In this document: positions 1 to 7,826 of the stretch, one piece after another | Position numbering within the stretch: position 1 is the stretch's first letter | Layout: the number at the start of each line of letters is the position of its first letter | Source of the DNA: Winogradskyella undariae | GTDB taxonomy: Bacteria; Bacteroidota; Bacteroidia; Flavobacteriales; Flavobacteriaceae | Length of the DNA: 64,000 nt | Assembly (NCBI RefSeq): GCF_013285155.1 | Contig: NZ_JABTEL010000013.1 | Location: forward strand, 1-64,000 | Reading direction: 5' to 3' | The notes under the pieces: model-generated | What the model saw: the letters and a program-made list of their open reading frames with translations, nothing else | The model's database searches: none | Told to the model about the DNA's origin: nothing | Made by a program: the position numbers and the translations under genes

Positions 1-31
1 ATTTAGTGTTTTTATTAAAATGCTAACTTAA

Positions 32-154
32 GCCGTATATAATTTATTGCTAGTTCTAGCCTACTTACGAAAATCCTTGCGGATTTTCTATTCGGTTTTT
101 ATTTGCTAAATTACGTGCTTAAACCACGCAACAAACCATATACAACAACGTTGC
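32..154 (+). repeat. Cassette-spacer repeat, copy A
   Basis: Intergenic element of about 123 bp with a perfect 8-bp hairpin in the middle (GAAAATCC at 69-76, loop TTGC, GGATTTTC at 81-88). The outer ends also pair (GTATAT near 35-40 with ATATAC near 138-143). It shares the blocks TTGCTAG, TTGCTAAATTA, CTTAA-CCACGC and AACGTTG with copy B. It is the best-preserved copy together with B. Confidence 0.75.
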
Positions 155-175
155 CACACATTTAAAAAACTAACT

Positions 176-577
176 ATGAAAATGAAATTTATATTTTTAT
201 TACTTATATCTATATCACTAAGTTGTAAAAGTGAAAAAAACGAAATGAAAAATCTATCAGAAGTTTTTGAACTAAATGAAAATCAAAATTTAATGAATGA
301 GTTAAAAGCTGACAATGATAGTGTATCATTTGGTTGGACTTATGGTTATAATTTGACTGGAAATAAAAAAGAAATCAAGATTAAATTATACAATAGTAAA
401 AAGCTTAGCTCTACAGAACGAAAAGCAAAACTTAAAAATGATAGTGAAAAAATAAATACTAAACTTGAGCATAATTTGACAGATTTGTCATATTACGATA
501 AATTGAATTATTATCTAATTTTTAATGGCGATAAAATAGATAGCCTTAGAATAAACATAAGTGACCTTAAAAAATAA
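176..577 (+). CDS. Small hypothetical lipoprotein
   Basis: A 133-aa protein of no family I recognise. The N-terminus is a short charged stretch, about 12 hydrophobic residues and a lipobox ending at Cys17 (ISLSC), so it should be exported and lipid-anchored. The mature part is Lys/Asn/Asp-rich with no membrane segment, and the middle holds a short aromatic patch (FGWTYGYN). It sits alone between repeat copies A and B, with no operon partner, as expected for a cassette cargo gene. A second in-frame ATG two codons downstream is an equally possible start. Function is unknown. Confidence 0.7.
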   Translation: MKMKFIFLLLISISLSCKSEKNEMKNLSEVFELNENQNLMNELKADNDSVSFGWTYGYNLTGNKKEIKIKLYNSKKLSSTERKAKLKNDSEKINTKLEHNLTDLSYYDKLNYYLIFNGDKIDSLRINISDLKK

Positions 578-605
578 AATCCGAATAATAAAAACAGTGT
601 ACGAC

Positions 606-730
606 ACCGTGTATAATTAATTGCTAGGTTCTTCCCTACTTGCGAATATTCCTGCGGAATATTCACGGGTTCGTAAAATTTTGCTAAATTAGTTACTTAA
701 CCACGCCACTAACCATACACAAACACGTTG
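606..730 (+). repeat. Cassette-spacer repeat, copy B
   Basis: About 125 bp, aligned with copy A along its whole length. The central hairpin is perfect but different in sequence (GAATATTCC at 644-652, loop TGC, GGAATATTC at 656-664). The outer arms pair as GTGTAT (610-615) with ATACAC (715-720), replacing GTATAT/ATATAC of copy A. It ends in CACGTTG. Compensated changes in both stems argue that the folded shape, not just the sequence, is kept. Confidence 0.75.
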
Positions 731-746
731 TGGAACATTAAATACT

Positions 747-1249
747 TGTACTTTCCTGAAATAGGTTGACTAAAAATTAAGCAATTAATTACTGTCACTT
801 ATGAAAACAAAAAATGAACACTGGCTAAAAAAAAGCTATCAAAAAGCAACTTTAGAAACCAAACTTTTAGTCGTTGACCAAATCTTAAATGGTCAGATTT
901 CAAACAACCAAGCTTCTAAAAAATATGATATTCCTAGAACAACTATTTCCTATTGGTTAAGAAAATACAGTACATTAGTACAACAAAACATGGGTATGAG
1001 TAAAAACGATGAGATTAAAAAGCTAAAGGAGAAGATTGAAGAACTTGAGTTCCAAAAAGACTTCCAACAAGACATTATCGCTGATATGGAACTCATTACA
1101 GGTGTCGATATGTCAAAAAAGTCATTACCCAAAACATTAGCAAAAGAGATAGAGCAAAAGAAAAAACAGCGTATAAAAGAAAATGGCTCTATGGATGTTT
1201 TGGGATTTCTAAACAAGCCTTCTACAAAAGACTAAGAACGCAACAGAAA
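747..1249 (+). mobile_element. Truncated IS3-family insertion sequence
   Basis: A plausible left terminal repeat starting with TGTA lies at 747-770, 17 bp past repeat copy B, followed by an intact OrfA (801-1235) and the first codons of OrfB in the -1 frame. Homology to an IS ends near 1249, where repeat copy C begins, so the OrfB catalytic domain and the right end are missing. The element cannot move by itself. I infer it was captured or cut by the event that made this cassette boundary. Confidence 0.65.
801..1235 (+). CDS. IS3-family transposase OrfA
   Basis: A 144-aa DNA-binding subunit of an IS3-type transposase. A helix-turn-helix lies around residues 33-56 (NNQASKKYDIPRTTISYWL), followed by a leucine-zipper-like coiled coil around 69-99 used for multimerisation. 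Family members normally make the full OrfAB transposase by -1 frameshifting on an A-rich slippery run. Here A-rich runs lie at 1157-1166 and 1176-1183, and the -1 frame is open from there into OrfB residues. Because OrfB is cut after a few codons, the protein could still bind DNA but cannot catalyse transposition. Confidence 0.7.
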   Translation: MKTKNEHWLKKSYQKATLETKLLVVDQILNGQISNNQASKKYDIPRTTISYWLRKYSTLVQQNMGMSKNDEIKKLKEKIEELEFQKDFQQDIIADMELITGVDMSKKSLPKTLAKEIEQKKKQRIKENGSMDVLGFLNKPSTKD

Positions 1250-1303
1250 ATTGCTAGGTCACTGCCGACTTACGAACATTACTGCAAAATATTCTATCTG
1301 TGA
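1184..1303 (+). pseudogene. IS3 OrfB remnant, 5' end only
   Basis: Read in the -1 frame relative to OrfA, the DNA encodes WLYGCFGISKQAFYKRL, the typical opening of an IS3 OrfB (CFGISKQAFYK-like). After about 20 codons the reading frame enters repeat copy C and stops at 1301-1303. The DDE catalytic domain is absent. Confidence 0.6.
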
Positions 1304-1335
1304 TTTATTTGTTATATTTAGTATTCACAACATGT
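1248..1335 (+). repeat. Cassette-spacer repeat, copy C (degenerate)
   Basis: Starts with AATTGCTAGGT as in copy B, followed by the CGACTTACGAA block of copy A. The central hairpin has decayed and the 3' block is hard to align (TTGTTATATTTAG for TTGCTAAATTAG). It directly abuts the IS3 OrfB remnant. Confidence 0.55.
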
Positions 1336-1406
1336 AAAAAATCATAGCTTGGTAATTAAAGCTTCTTGAAAGAAACTTATAAAGTCTAAAGATTTTACTC
1401 TATTAA

Positions 1407-2585
1407 ATGACTCAAAAACAGAATATTCAAAAAACTACTATGTTTTACACAAAGCTTGTAAATCATAAAGAGCCCATAAATAAATTACTTTCAAAAACAG
1501 ACCTTTTTCAACAAGTCCCTGATGATTGGTACATTGTAATAACAGATATTAAAGATTCAACTGCTAGTGTAAAAAAAGGGTTATCTCAATTAGTAAATTT
1601 AATAGCTACAGGAAGTATTGTTGCAACTTTAAACATTGCAAAAAAGTACAAAATTGATATTCCTTTTTTCTTTGGTGGAGATGGAGCTACGATATTAGTT
1701 CCTGCAATTTTACTACAAGAAACAATGGAAGCTTTGATTTTACATCAAGAAAACATTAAAAAAGAATTTGACATTAAATTAAGAGTAGGAAATGTTTCAG
1801 TTGCTGAAGTTTACAAAAACAACCAAGAATTAAAAATAATAAAAGCAAGCGTTAATGAATTGCTTACAATTCCGGTAGTTTTAGGAAATGGTTTACAATT
1901 TGCCGAAAAATTAATAAAGTCTAGAGATATTGTTTTTGATCATACGGATAAAACAACAACTCATTTAGATTTAGAAGGAATGGAATGCAGATGGAATAAT
2001 ATTTCACCTCCCGAAAATTCAAAAGAAGTCGTTTCATTATTAATTAATACCCTAGAAGAATCAAAACAGGCTTCTGTATTTCAAAAAATCTTGGAAAAAA
2101 CAGATAAAATATATGGCCCTTTAAATAAAAGAAACCCTATTTCTGTGCCTAAATTAAAGTTAAACTTCAGTTATCGAATGATAAAAACAGAATTGAAGGC
2201 TAGTAATCATAAATTTAACTTTATCAGCTTTTTTAAAATTTGGATCAATGGACTGATTGGCAAATACTTTTATTTACCTAATAATGAAGGTCAAAAATAC
2301 TTAAAAGAATTAACGCAATTATCTGATATTCTTGTCATTGATGGAAGAATTAATATGGTGATTTCTGGTTCTGAAAAACAAAGAAAACTGTTATCTAAAT
2401 ATTTAGATCATTTAGAAGAAAGAGGACTAATTATTTATGGGATTTATGTTAGTGAAAACAGTATAATATCCTGCAACGTTAGAAATAGAAAAGCAGAACA
2501 TATCCATTTTGTTGATGGCGGTAGTAGTGGTTACACTAGAGCTGCTATGGTATTAAAAGAAAAAATACGCAACAAAGCAATTTAG
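1407..2585 (+). CDS. DUF3095 family protein (nucleotide-cyclase-like)
   Basis: A 392-aa protein matching what I know of the DUF3095 family, usually 370-400 aa. Diagnostic stretches are the N-terminal PDDWYIVITDIKDSTASV (about residues 38-55), FFFGGDGATILVPA (about 89-102) and LRVGNVSV. The pattern 'TDIKDST ... GGDGA' resembles class III cyclase catalytic cores, where an Asp and a Gly-Gly-Asp hairpin bind metal, so a nucleotide-binding or cyclase-like role is possible; no activity is established. It has no signal peptide, so it is cytoplasmic. It stands alone between repeats C and D. A second conserved segment near the C-terminus (ISCNVRNRKAEHIHFVDGG) supports full length. Confidence 0.7.
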   Translation: MTQKQNIQKTTMFYTKLVNHKEPINKLLSKTDLFQQVPDDWYIVITDIKDSTASVKKGLSQLVNLIATGSIVATLNIAKKYKIDIPFFFGGDGATILVPAILLQETMEALILHQENIKKEFDIKLRVGNVSVAEVYKNNQELKIIKASVNELLTIPVVLGNGLQFAEKLIKSRDIVFDHTDKTTTHLDLEGMECRWNNISPPENSKEVVSLLINTLEESKQASVFQKILEKTDKIYGPLNKRNPISVPKLKLNFSYRMIKTELKASNHKFNFISFFKIWINGLIGKYFYLPNNEGQKYLKELTQLSDILVIDGRINMVISGSEKQRKLLSKYLDHLEERGLIIYGIYVSENSIISCNVRNRKAEHIHFVDGGSSGYTRAAMVLKEKIRNKAI

Positions 2586-2602
2586 TTTAAAAAGGGCATA
2601 AA

Positions 2603-2697
2603 ACGTGTCTAATTAGTTGCTTGGTTCTCGTCTCTTTACTAAAATATTGTCAGATTTTCTATTCGTGACTAATTTGCTAAATTAGATGCTTAAACAA
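2603..2697 (+). repeat. Cassette-spacer repeat, copy D
   Basis: Carries CGTGTCTAATTAGTTGCTTGG, close to the 5' block of copy B, and TTGCTAAATTAGATGCTTAAAC, close to its 3' block. The central stem is weak (AAAAT/ATTTT). The final outer arm and ACGTTG end are not recognisable, and the next gene's ATG falls inside the repeat. Confidence 0.6.
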
Positions 2698-3405
2698 GTA
2701 AAAAGAAACAATCACTTGAGAAAAACATTTTACATATTATTAATTTGTTCTTTAATACTTTTGTCTTGTAAGCAAAATAAAGGTTTAAAAGGAACTTGGA
2801 TTTCGGCATATGAATTTAACTCAAAAGATACCTTAACAAATTTAGATGGGATTCGTTTTAATCAAGTAATCACTTTCGAAAAAGATTATTATACCTTAAA
2901 AGAGTTTAAGTTTATTTGGTATGAAGAAATAGCCCGAAATAAATACGAATTTAAAAATGGAAGATTAAAAACATATAGAAATTCTAGTGATTATGATAAT
3001 TATTGGTCTGTAGGAAACCTAATTGATCCTTTAACAAAAGATAGTTTAGTATTAATAGATGAAATCGGTCTTATAAAAAAAAGAGTTTATAAAAAATTAA
3101 ACGACTCTCTAAAAAACAAATCAAACCAAATACAACTAACCGGAAAATCATTTATTCGAGAATTTAACAAACAGATAGATACCCTAACGTTTGTTAACGA
3201 TTCTGTTTTTATAAACACTACTTTTCTGGCTAAACAAACTAAAAATACGGACTTAAATTGGGAAAGGACTTCTCACTTCGGGTTTGATATCATTTTTATG
3301 GAATATACGCTTCCTTATATTATAAAAAGCAAAAAAGGTAATACGATATATTTAAGTGCTTTTGACAAAAGAAAAATCAACTTTACTTTGACTGAAATAG
3401 AATAA
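2686..3405 (+). CDS. Hypothetical lipoprotein
   Basis: A 239-aa protein (229 aa from the alternative start) with a signal peptide and lipobox ending in Cys28 (LILLSC), so it should be a lipid-anchored envelope protein. The ATG at 2686 lies inside repeat D; a TTG at 2716 would give a more typical signal peptide beginning RKTFYILL and may be the real start. The mature part begins KGLKGTWISAYEF and alternates short strands and charged loops, suggesting a beta-rich, lipocalin-like fold, but I do not recognise a family. It lies between repeats D and E with no partner gene. Confidence 0.65.
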   Translation: MLKQVKRNNHLRKTFYILLICSLILLSCKQNKGLKGTWISAYEFNSKDTLTNLDGIRFNQVITFEKDYYTLKEFKFIWYEEIARNKYEFKNGRLKTYRNSSDYDNYWSVGNLIDPLTKDSLVLIDEIGLIKKRVYKKLNDSLKNKSNQIQLTGKSFIREFNKQIDTLTFVNDSVFINTTFLAKQTKNTDLNWERTSHFGFDIIFMEYTLPYIIKSKKGNTIYLSAFDKRKINFTLTEIE

Positions 3406-3428
3406 AAACATCTATTAGTACCCTCTAA

Positions 3429-3530
3429 AATATATAGCCAACTTCACTCCTACTGACTAAAATACCTGCAGACTTTATACTCTATATTAATTTTCTATCT
3501 TAGTCGCTTAACCACGTAACCAACCATATA
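3429..3530 (+). repeat. Cassette-spacer repeat, copy E
   Basis: Retains the blocks CTACTGACTAAAATACCTGCAG, TTCTATCTTAGTCGCTTAACCACG and AACCAACCATATA in the same order and spacing as in A and B. Stem pairing is mostly lost. Confidence 0.55.
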
Positions 3531-3659
3531 ATGATCATCTCCGTTCGTTCTTTTCTTTACTTTATTTAAAAAGCTAAAGAATAGACAAAATACCTCACCT
3601 AATACAATTTAATATTTTGGTTGCATTATCGTTTTTAAATAATCGGAATCAAATCGGAT

Positions 3660-3728
3660 TGAATTTTAACCACGCCATTCCTTTTTCATACCTTCGTACG
3701 CTAGTAAATAATCTTACACAAACAAGGC
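3660..3728 (+). repeat. Cassette-spacer repeat, copy F (3' half, degenerate)
   Basis: Only the 3' half is recognisable: TTTTAACCACGCCATTCC and TTACACAAACAAGGCAA, matching TTAACCACGCCACTAACC and ATACACAAACACGTTG of copy B with an insertion between. No gene lies between E and F; 3531-3659 holds nothing I can identify. Confidence 0.4.
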
Positions 3729-3742
3729 AATAAACTTCTAAA

Positions 3743-4342
3743 ATGAAAATTAAAATTCTAAAATCAAGTATTCAGCTTGAAAACGACAGAGTATTACTTC
3801 TACCATTTGATAACAAAAGAAATGAAGAACTCAAAAATATAATCTTCGATAAAGAAATTTGGGAGTTTATGGGCATCAGCGTAAGCAACGAACAAGGTCT
3901 TAAAAACTATATTGCAAAAACAATTAAGGACAAAAACAACCGTTTAATTTATCCTTTTTTAGTTATCGATAAAGAAACTAATAAAGTCGCTGGTTGTACA
4001 AGATATAGTCATGTAGATTCTGCTAATAAAAAAGGAGAAATCGGTTGGACTTGGTACGGAACAGAATTTCAAGGCACAGGATTAAACAAAGCGTGTAAGT
4101 TTGAATTATTGCAATTTGGTTTTGAAACTATTGGTTTTAAACGAATACAATTTAGTGCAGATCAAGATAACTTAAGAGCTCAAAAAGCAATAGAAAATTT
4201 AGGTGCTAAAAAAGAAGGCGTTTTGAGAAACAACTATGTTGCTTCAAACGGAAAAAGTAGAAATGAGGTCTATTATAGTATCCTTAAAGACGAATGGAAA
4301 TCACTAAAAGATGAAAATTTTTCAGAATTTATAAAATACTAA
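3743..4342 (+). CDS. GNAT family N-acetyltransferase (RimJ/RimL type)
   Basis: A 199-aa acetyl-CoA-dependent N-acetyltransferase. The acetyl-CoA pyrophosphate loop (motif A) is visible as EFQGTGLNKA around residues 112-121, after the strand GEIGWTWYG, and the C-terminal FSADQDNLRAQKAIENLGA is the usual RimJ/L motif B. This subgroup acts on amino groups of proteins, antibiotics or small molecules; the substrate cannot be read from sequence. It is the last gene of the cassette block, 15 bp after repeat F, and no clear repeat follows it. Cytoplasmic. Confidence 0.85.
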   Translation: MKIKILKSSIQLENDRVLLLPFDNKRNEELKNIIFDKEIWEFMGISVSNEQGLKNYIAKTIKDKNNRLIYPFLVIDKETNKVAGCTRYSHVDSANKKGEIGWTWYGTEFQGTGLNKACKFELLQFGFETIGFKRIQFSADQDNLRAQKAIENLGAKKEGVLRNNYVASNGKSRNEVYYSILKDEWKSLKDENFSEFIKY

Positions 4343-4475
4343 ACCTTTATTTTTCAGATAAATTATAAGTAGCAATATACGAACTAAAATTGCGCATATA
4401 AGAAATGACTGCATTTCATGCCTAACCAAAAAAAGAATTACTTTAGAAATAATAAGTATTAAAAATCACTCAAAT

Positions 4476-4500
4476 AAAAAGCCTCTATTGAGGCTTTTTA
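4476..4500 (-). terminator. Rho-independent terminator of the efflux operon
   Basis: Perfect stem AAAAAGCCTC / GAGGCTTTTT with loop TATT, 17 bp past the stop of the DUF1566 gene. It has T-runs on both strands, so it may act both ways. Confidence 0.8.
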
Positions 4501-4516
4501 TTATCTAAAATATAAT

Positions 4517-5827
4517 TTAGTCTATATTTCTAACCAAGCGTACATAGTTATAATAACGCTCTCCGCCTTCACTTGCTGGTCCGTTTTCGTGTTTTGTATC
4601 AAATCGCACTGCTCCTGCTCCATGAAAATCTAAGCCTTCGTTGTTTACGGCTCGTCCAAAAGCCACATACCACGCATAATAATACGGTTTCCCTTTTTGG
4701 AATCTTGCAGAAGTACTAGACCAAAAATAAGGATAATCTAAATCGCTATTTTCATTTGTAATTTCTGATGTATTAAATATTGGATCTATGGCTGGACCTT
4801 CTTTTGAAGCATCTTGAGCTCCTGGTGCATAATCATAATTAACGATGCCTTGTAATTCTTTTATGTTTGGTAAACGCCAATCGCTATAATTTGCTAATTT
4901 AGAGTCTTCTGCATACATTAAGGCTTGTTTCCAATCTAAGCCTTTACGACTATCATTTTTAGACCACATTAAGCCCGTAGCTTTATCTGTAATGGTTTCA
5001 TCTCCATTATCTTTAAAATTGTTAACAGCATAAGCATCACCTCGCACAGCACGAACATGTTTTAACATTGGGTTGCCTGTTGGTCGCTCTCCATTACCAG
5101 GAGGAGGAGGTCTATTTCCTTTTTCTTTATTTTCGCTATCTAAACCTTGTGGTTTTTGATCTCCAGGAGGTGGACCTTTGCGCTCTCCTCGATCTTTTGG
5201 TGCTTCACCAGGATAGGCTTTAATATGACCAGTGGCATGATTGACTCCAAATGCAGCTGTATATTGTCCTTCTTCGGTATGCCCAACATAAGTATCACTC
5301 ACCCAATATTGTTCACTTTTATCGACATGTTCGTTATTTACAAGTGAAAAATAAGTTGTATCTAAATATGGCCAACCTTCACTAAAATCGCTAATAGCAT
5401 ATAATTCTTTAGCTGTTGGTAGCCTCCAATCATCATAGCCACCAAGCTCTAGGTTTTCGGTATAATCCTTAGCATCTTGCCAATTAAAACCTTCTGTCGT
5501 TGGTATTTCTTGCCATGATAATCCTGTGTTGAGATCTTTAATAGTACCATATCCATTGTTAAGATATGCCATCTTCTTACCTTTTAAGTAATTGGCATCT
5601 TGACCGAATAATGAATCCGTTGGCTTTAAATCTGTAGTTATATTTCCATCTTCATCATACAGAGATACTTGTCCTGTTGCTACCTGCACATAGCTCTTCT
5701 TGGCCATTTCAGTTTCTTGTGTGTTTTCAACTTGTGTTTTTGTTGTTTTATCACTTTTACAAGACATAGCAAATATTGCTAGAGATGAAAGTATTAAAAC
5801 TTTAAAATTAAAGATTATTGATTTCAT
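4517..5827 (-). CDS. DUF1566 (Lcl C-terminal) domain lipoprotein
   Basis: A 436-aa lipoprotein; I place the start at 5827 because MKSIIFNFKVLILSS followed by a lipobox ending in Cys (AIFAMSC) is a proper signal peptide, whereas a longer reading would overlap the upstream permease. Two Lcl/DUF1566 repeats each carry a DWRLP motif (GGYDDWRLPTAKEL and NYSDWRLPNIKEL), with the terminal YNYVRLVRN typical of the domain, a C-type-lectin/FGE-like fold. A Pro/Gly/Lys-rich low-complexity linker separates them. It is the last gene of the efflux operon, 26 bp after the permease. Its role is unknown; anchoring in the envelope and co-transcription suggest an accessory or cargo-binding part. Confidence 0.8.
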   Translation of the reverse strand: MKSIIFNFKVLILSSLAIFAMSCKSDKTTKTQVENTQETEMAKKSYVQVATGQVSLYDEDGNITTDLKPTDSLFGQDANYLKGKKMAYLNNGYGTIKDLNTGLSWQEIPTTEGFNWQDAKDYTENLELGGYDDWRLPTAKELYAISDFSEGWPYLDTTYFSLVNNEHVDKSEQYWVSDTYVGHTEEGQYTAAFGVNHATGHIKAYPGEAPKDRGERKGPPPGDQKPQGLDSENKEKGNRPPPPGNGERPTGNPMLKHVRAVRGDAYAVNNFKDNGDETITDKATGLMWSKNDSRKGLDWKQALMYAEDSKLANYSDWRLPNIKELQGIVNYDYAPGAQDASKEGPAIDPIFNTSEITNENSDLDYPYFWSSTSARFQKGKPYYYAWYVAFGRAVNNEGLDFHGAGAVRFDTKHENGPASEGGERYYNYVRLVRNID

Positions 5828-5853
5828 ATGTTTTATTATTAATTTGAATTTAA

Positions 5854-7074
5854 TTACTCGTAACGTAACGCTGTAATAGGATCTAAAGCAGAAGCTTTCC
5901 TTGCAGGATACCAACCAAAAAAGATACCTGTAATCGCACATACAGCAAAAGATATTATAATAGAATACAAAGCGACGCTGGTAGGCCAATTCAAAAACTT
6001 CTCTATGAAAACAGTTGCTCCAAGCCCTAGAATAACACCTAAAACTCCCCCTGTAATACTGATTAAAATAGCTTCAATTAAAAACTGCATTAAGATATCT
6101 GCACCTTTAGCACCAACAGCCATACGTAGTCCAATTTCCTTGGTTCTTTCTTTAACAGACACATACATAATGTTCATAATTCCAATACCACCAATCAATA
6201 ACGATATACTTGCAACTGCGACTAAAAGAATGGTTAACATCTCACTTGTTGAACTAAATGTAGAAATTAACTCTTCCATAGAACGTACACTAAAATCGTC
6301 ATCTTCATTATCCATCAATTTGTGTTGAGAGCGTAAAATTTCAGTCACTTGAGTTACAGCTTCTGGCGCATCATCTTCACTCACTGCTGAAGCCATGACT
6401 TGATTTAAATAATCAATGGCTAGAATACGTTTTTGAACTGTGGTGTATGGTGCTATAACCACATCATCCTGATCTTGACCAAAGGTGTTTTCTCCTTTTT
6501 CTTCTAAAACTCCAATGACCTTAAAAGGAATATTATCGAAACGAATCATTTGCCCTACGGGTTCTCTACCATCAGGAAACACATTATCTACAACAGTTTG
6601 CCCAATAAGAGCGACTTTAGAAGCCGATTGAACCTCAGCATCAGTAAACATACTTCCGCTTTGTAAATCCACAACTTTTATATTTAAATACTCTGGGTTA
6701 ACACCATAAATAGTACTTGGCCAGTTATTAGAACCGTTAATTACTTGTCCGCCGCCATTTACAACAGGTGTAATGTAACTTAACATCGTAGCTTCTTCTT
6801 TTATAACATTATAATCATCAAGTGTTAGGGTTTGTACATCTCCTCCACTTCCTCTTGCAGGACCTCTATCATCAGCACCAGGTCTAATAGTTATCATATT
6901 AGAACCCATTGCAGAAATTGTTGTTCTTATACTTTCTTTAGAACCTTCTCCGATCGCTAACATAGCGATGACTGATGCCACACCAATGATGATACCTAAC
7001 ATAGTTAGCAATGTTCTTGTTTTATTAAGAATGATTGCCTTTGTAGCGATTTTGAATAAATTGAATAGTCTCAT
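5854..7074 (-). CDS. MacB-type ABC transporter permease
   Basis: A 406-aa permease subunit of a tripartite efflux pump. An N-terminal membrane helix (LLTMLGIIIGVASVIAMLAI) is followed by a large periplasmic MacB-PCD domain (about residues 45-270) and three C-terminal helices of the FtsX domain, ending in the family signature YPARKASALDPITALRYE. In this family ATP hydrolysis drives periplasmic mechanotransmission rather than transport through the membrane. E. coli MacB has ATPase and permease in one chain; here the ATPase is a separate gene ending 2 bp upstream. It probably works with the adjacent MacA-like and TolC-like proteins. Confidence 0.92.
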   Translation of the reverse strand: MRLFNLFKIATKAIILNKTRTLLTMLGIIIGVASVIAMLAIGEGSKESIRTTISAMGSNMITIRPGADDRGPARGSGGDVQTLTLDDYNVIKEEATMLSYITPVVNGGGQVINGSNNWPSTIYGVNPEYLNIKVVDLQSGSMFTDAEVQSASKVALIGQTVVDNVFPDGREPVGQMIRFDNIPFKVIGVLEEKGENTFGQDQDDVVIAPYTTVQKRILAIDYLNQVMASAVSEDDAPEAVTQVTEILRSQHKLMDNEDDDFSVRSMEELISTFSSTSEMLTILLVAVASISLLIGGIGIMNIMYVSVKERTKEIGLRMAVGAKGADILMQFLIEAILISITGGVLGVILGLGATVFIEKFLNWPTSVALYSIIISFAVCAITGIFFGWYPARKASALDPITALRYE

Positions 7075-7076
7075 AA

Positions 7077-7820
7077 TTAATCGTCTTGTTTAGGTAATTT
7101 AGCTAATTGGTCTGCTGCAGATTGAATATTATGATTTAAATAATCTTGCATAATATCTCCATCTTTTAACACAATTGTTCTATTACTAAATGTTGCAATA
7201 TCTGGCTCGTGTGTTACAAACGTAATTGTAATTCCTTTTTTGTTTAACTCTTGAAACAAAGACATGATCTCGTAAGAGGTTCTTGTATCTAAATTTCCTG
7301 TAGCCTCATCTGCAAGAATCATTACAGGGTTGTTTACCAATGATCTGGCAATAGCAACACGCTGTTGTTGTCCTCCCGAAAGTTGCGAAGGTGTATGATG
7401 CAATCTATCACCTAAACCAACCATCTCTAAGGCTTTGACTGCGCGTTCCCTTCGCTCTTCAGAAGTTACTTTGCTATTATATAATAAGGGTAATTCTACA
7501 TTTTCTATAGCAGATGTTCTTGCTAATAAATTATACGATTGAAAAATAAATCCAATCTTTTCGTTTCGTATGGTGGCCAATTCATTTCGACTTAAGTCTT
7601 TTACTTTTACACCATCAATTTCATAAAGACCTGAAGTTGGTTGATCTAAACAGCCTAAAATATTTAACATTGTACTTTTACCAGATCCACTAGATCCCAT
7701 TATGGTCACAAACTCTCCTTCGTTAATGCTAAATGAAATTCCTCTTAGTGCGTGAACTGTTTCAGTTCCCATCGTAAATTGACGCTTTAAGTCTTCTATT
7801 TTAATTATTTCTTTACTCAT
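7077..7820 (-). CDS. MacB/LolD-type ABC transporter ATP-binding protein
   Basis: A 247-aa ATPase. Walker [10 protein letters not shown] at residues 42-50, the Q-loop in FIFQSYNLL, the signature LSGGQQQR, Walker B VMILADE and the switch His in TFVTHE are all present, so it should be active. Sequence and length match the MacB/LolD/FtsE subgroup. It is encoded 6 bp after the adaptor gene and 2 bp before the permease, which implies fixed stoichiometry in one complex. Confidence 0.93.
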   Translation of the reverse strand: MSKEIIKIEDLKRQFTMGTETVHALRGISFSINEGEFVTIMGSSGSGKSTMLNILGCLDQPTSGLYEIDGVKVKDLSRNELATIRNEKIGFIFQSYNLLARTSAIENVELPLLYNSKVTSEERRERAVKALEMVGLGDRLHHTPSQLSGGQQQRVAIARSLVNNPVMILADEATGNLDTRTSYEIMSLFQELNKKGITITFVTHEPDIATFSNRTIVLKDGDIMQDYLNHNIQSAADQLAKLPKQDD

Positions 7821-7826
7821 GGCTCT

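Noticed and set aside
950..1216. Antisense open frames opposite the IS3 OrfA, and similar ones opposite other genes
   Set aside because: They mirror the real genes' composition and have no family features or start context.
4402..4417. Hairpin GAAATG-ACTG-CATTTC after the acetyltransferase gene, as a seventh cassette repeat
   Set aside because: The flanking blocks (TTGCTAAATTA, CCACGC, ACGTTG) are absent; a 6-bp stem alone is not enough.
5828..5989. Longer N-terminus for the DUF1566 protein
   Set aside because: It would run into the permease gene and place a signal peptide and lipobox in mid-protein; the ATG at 5827 explains the sequence better.
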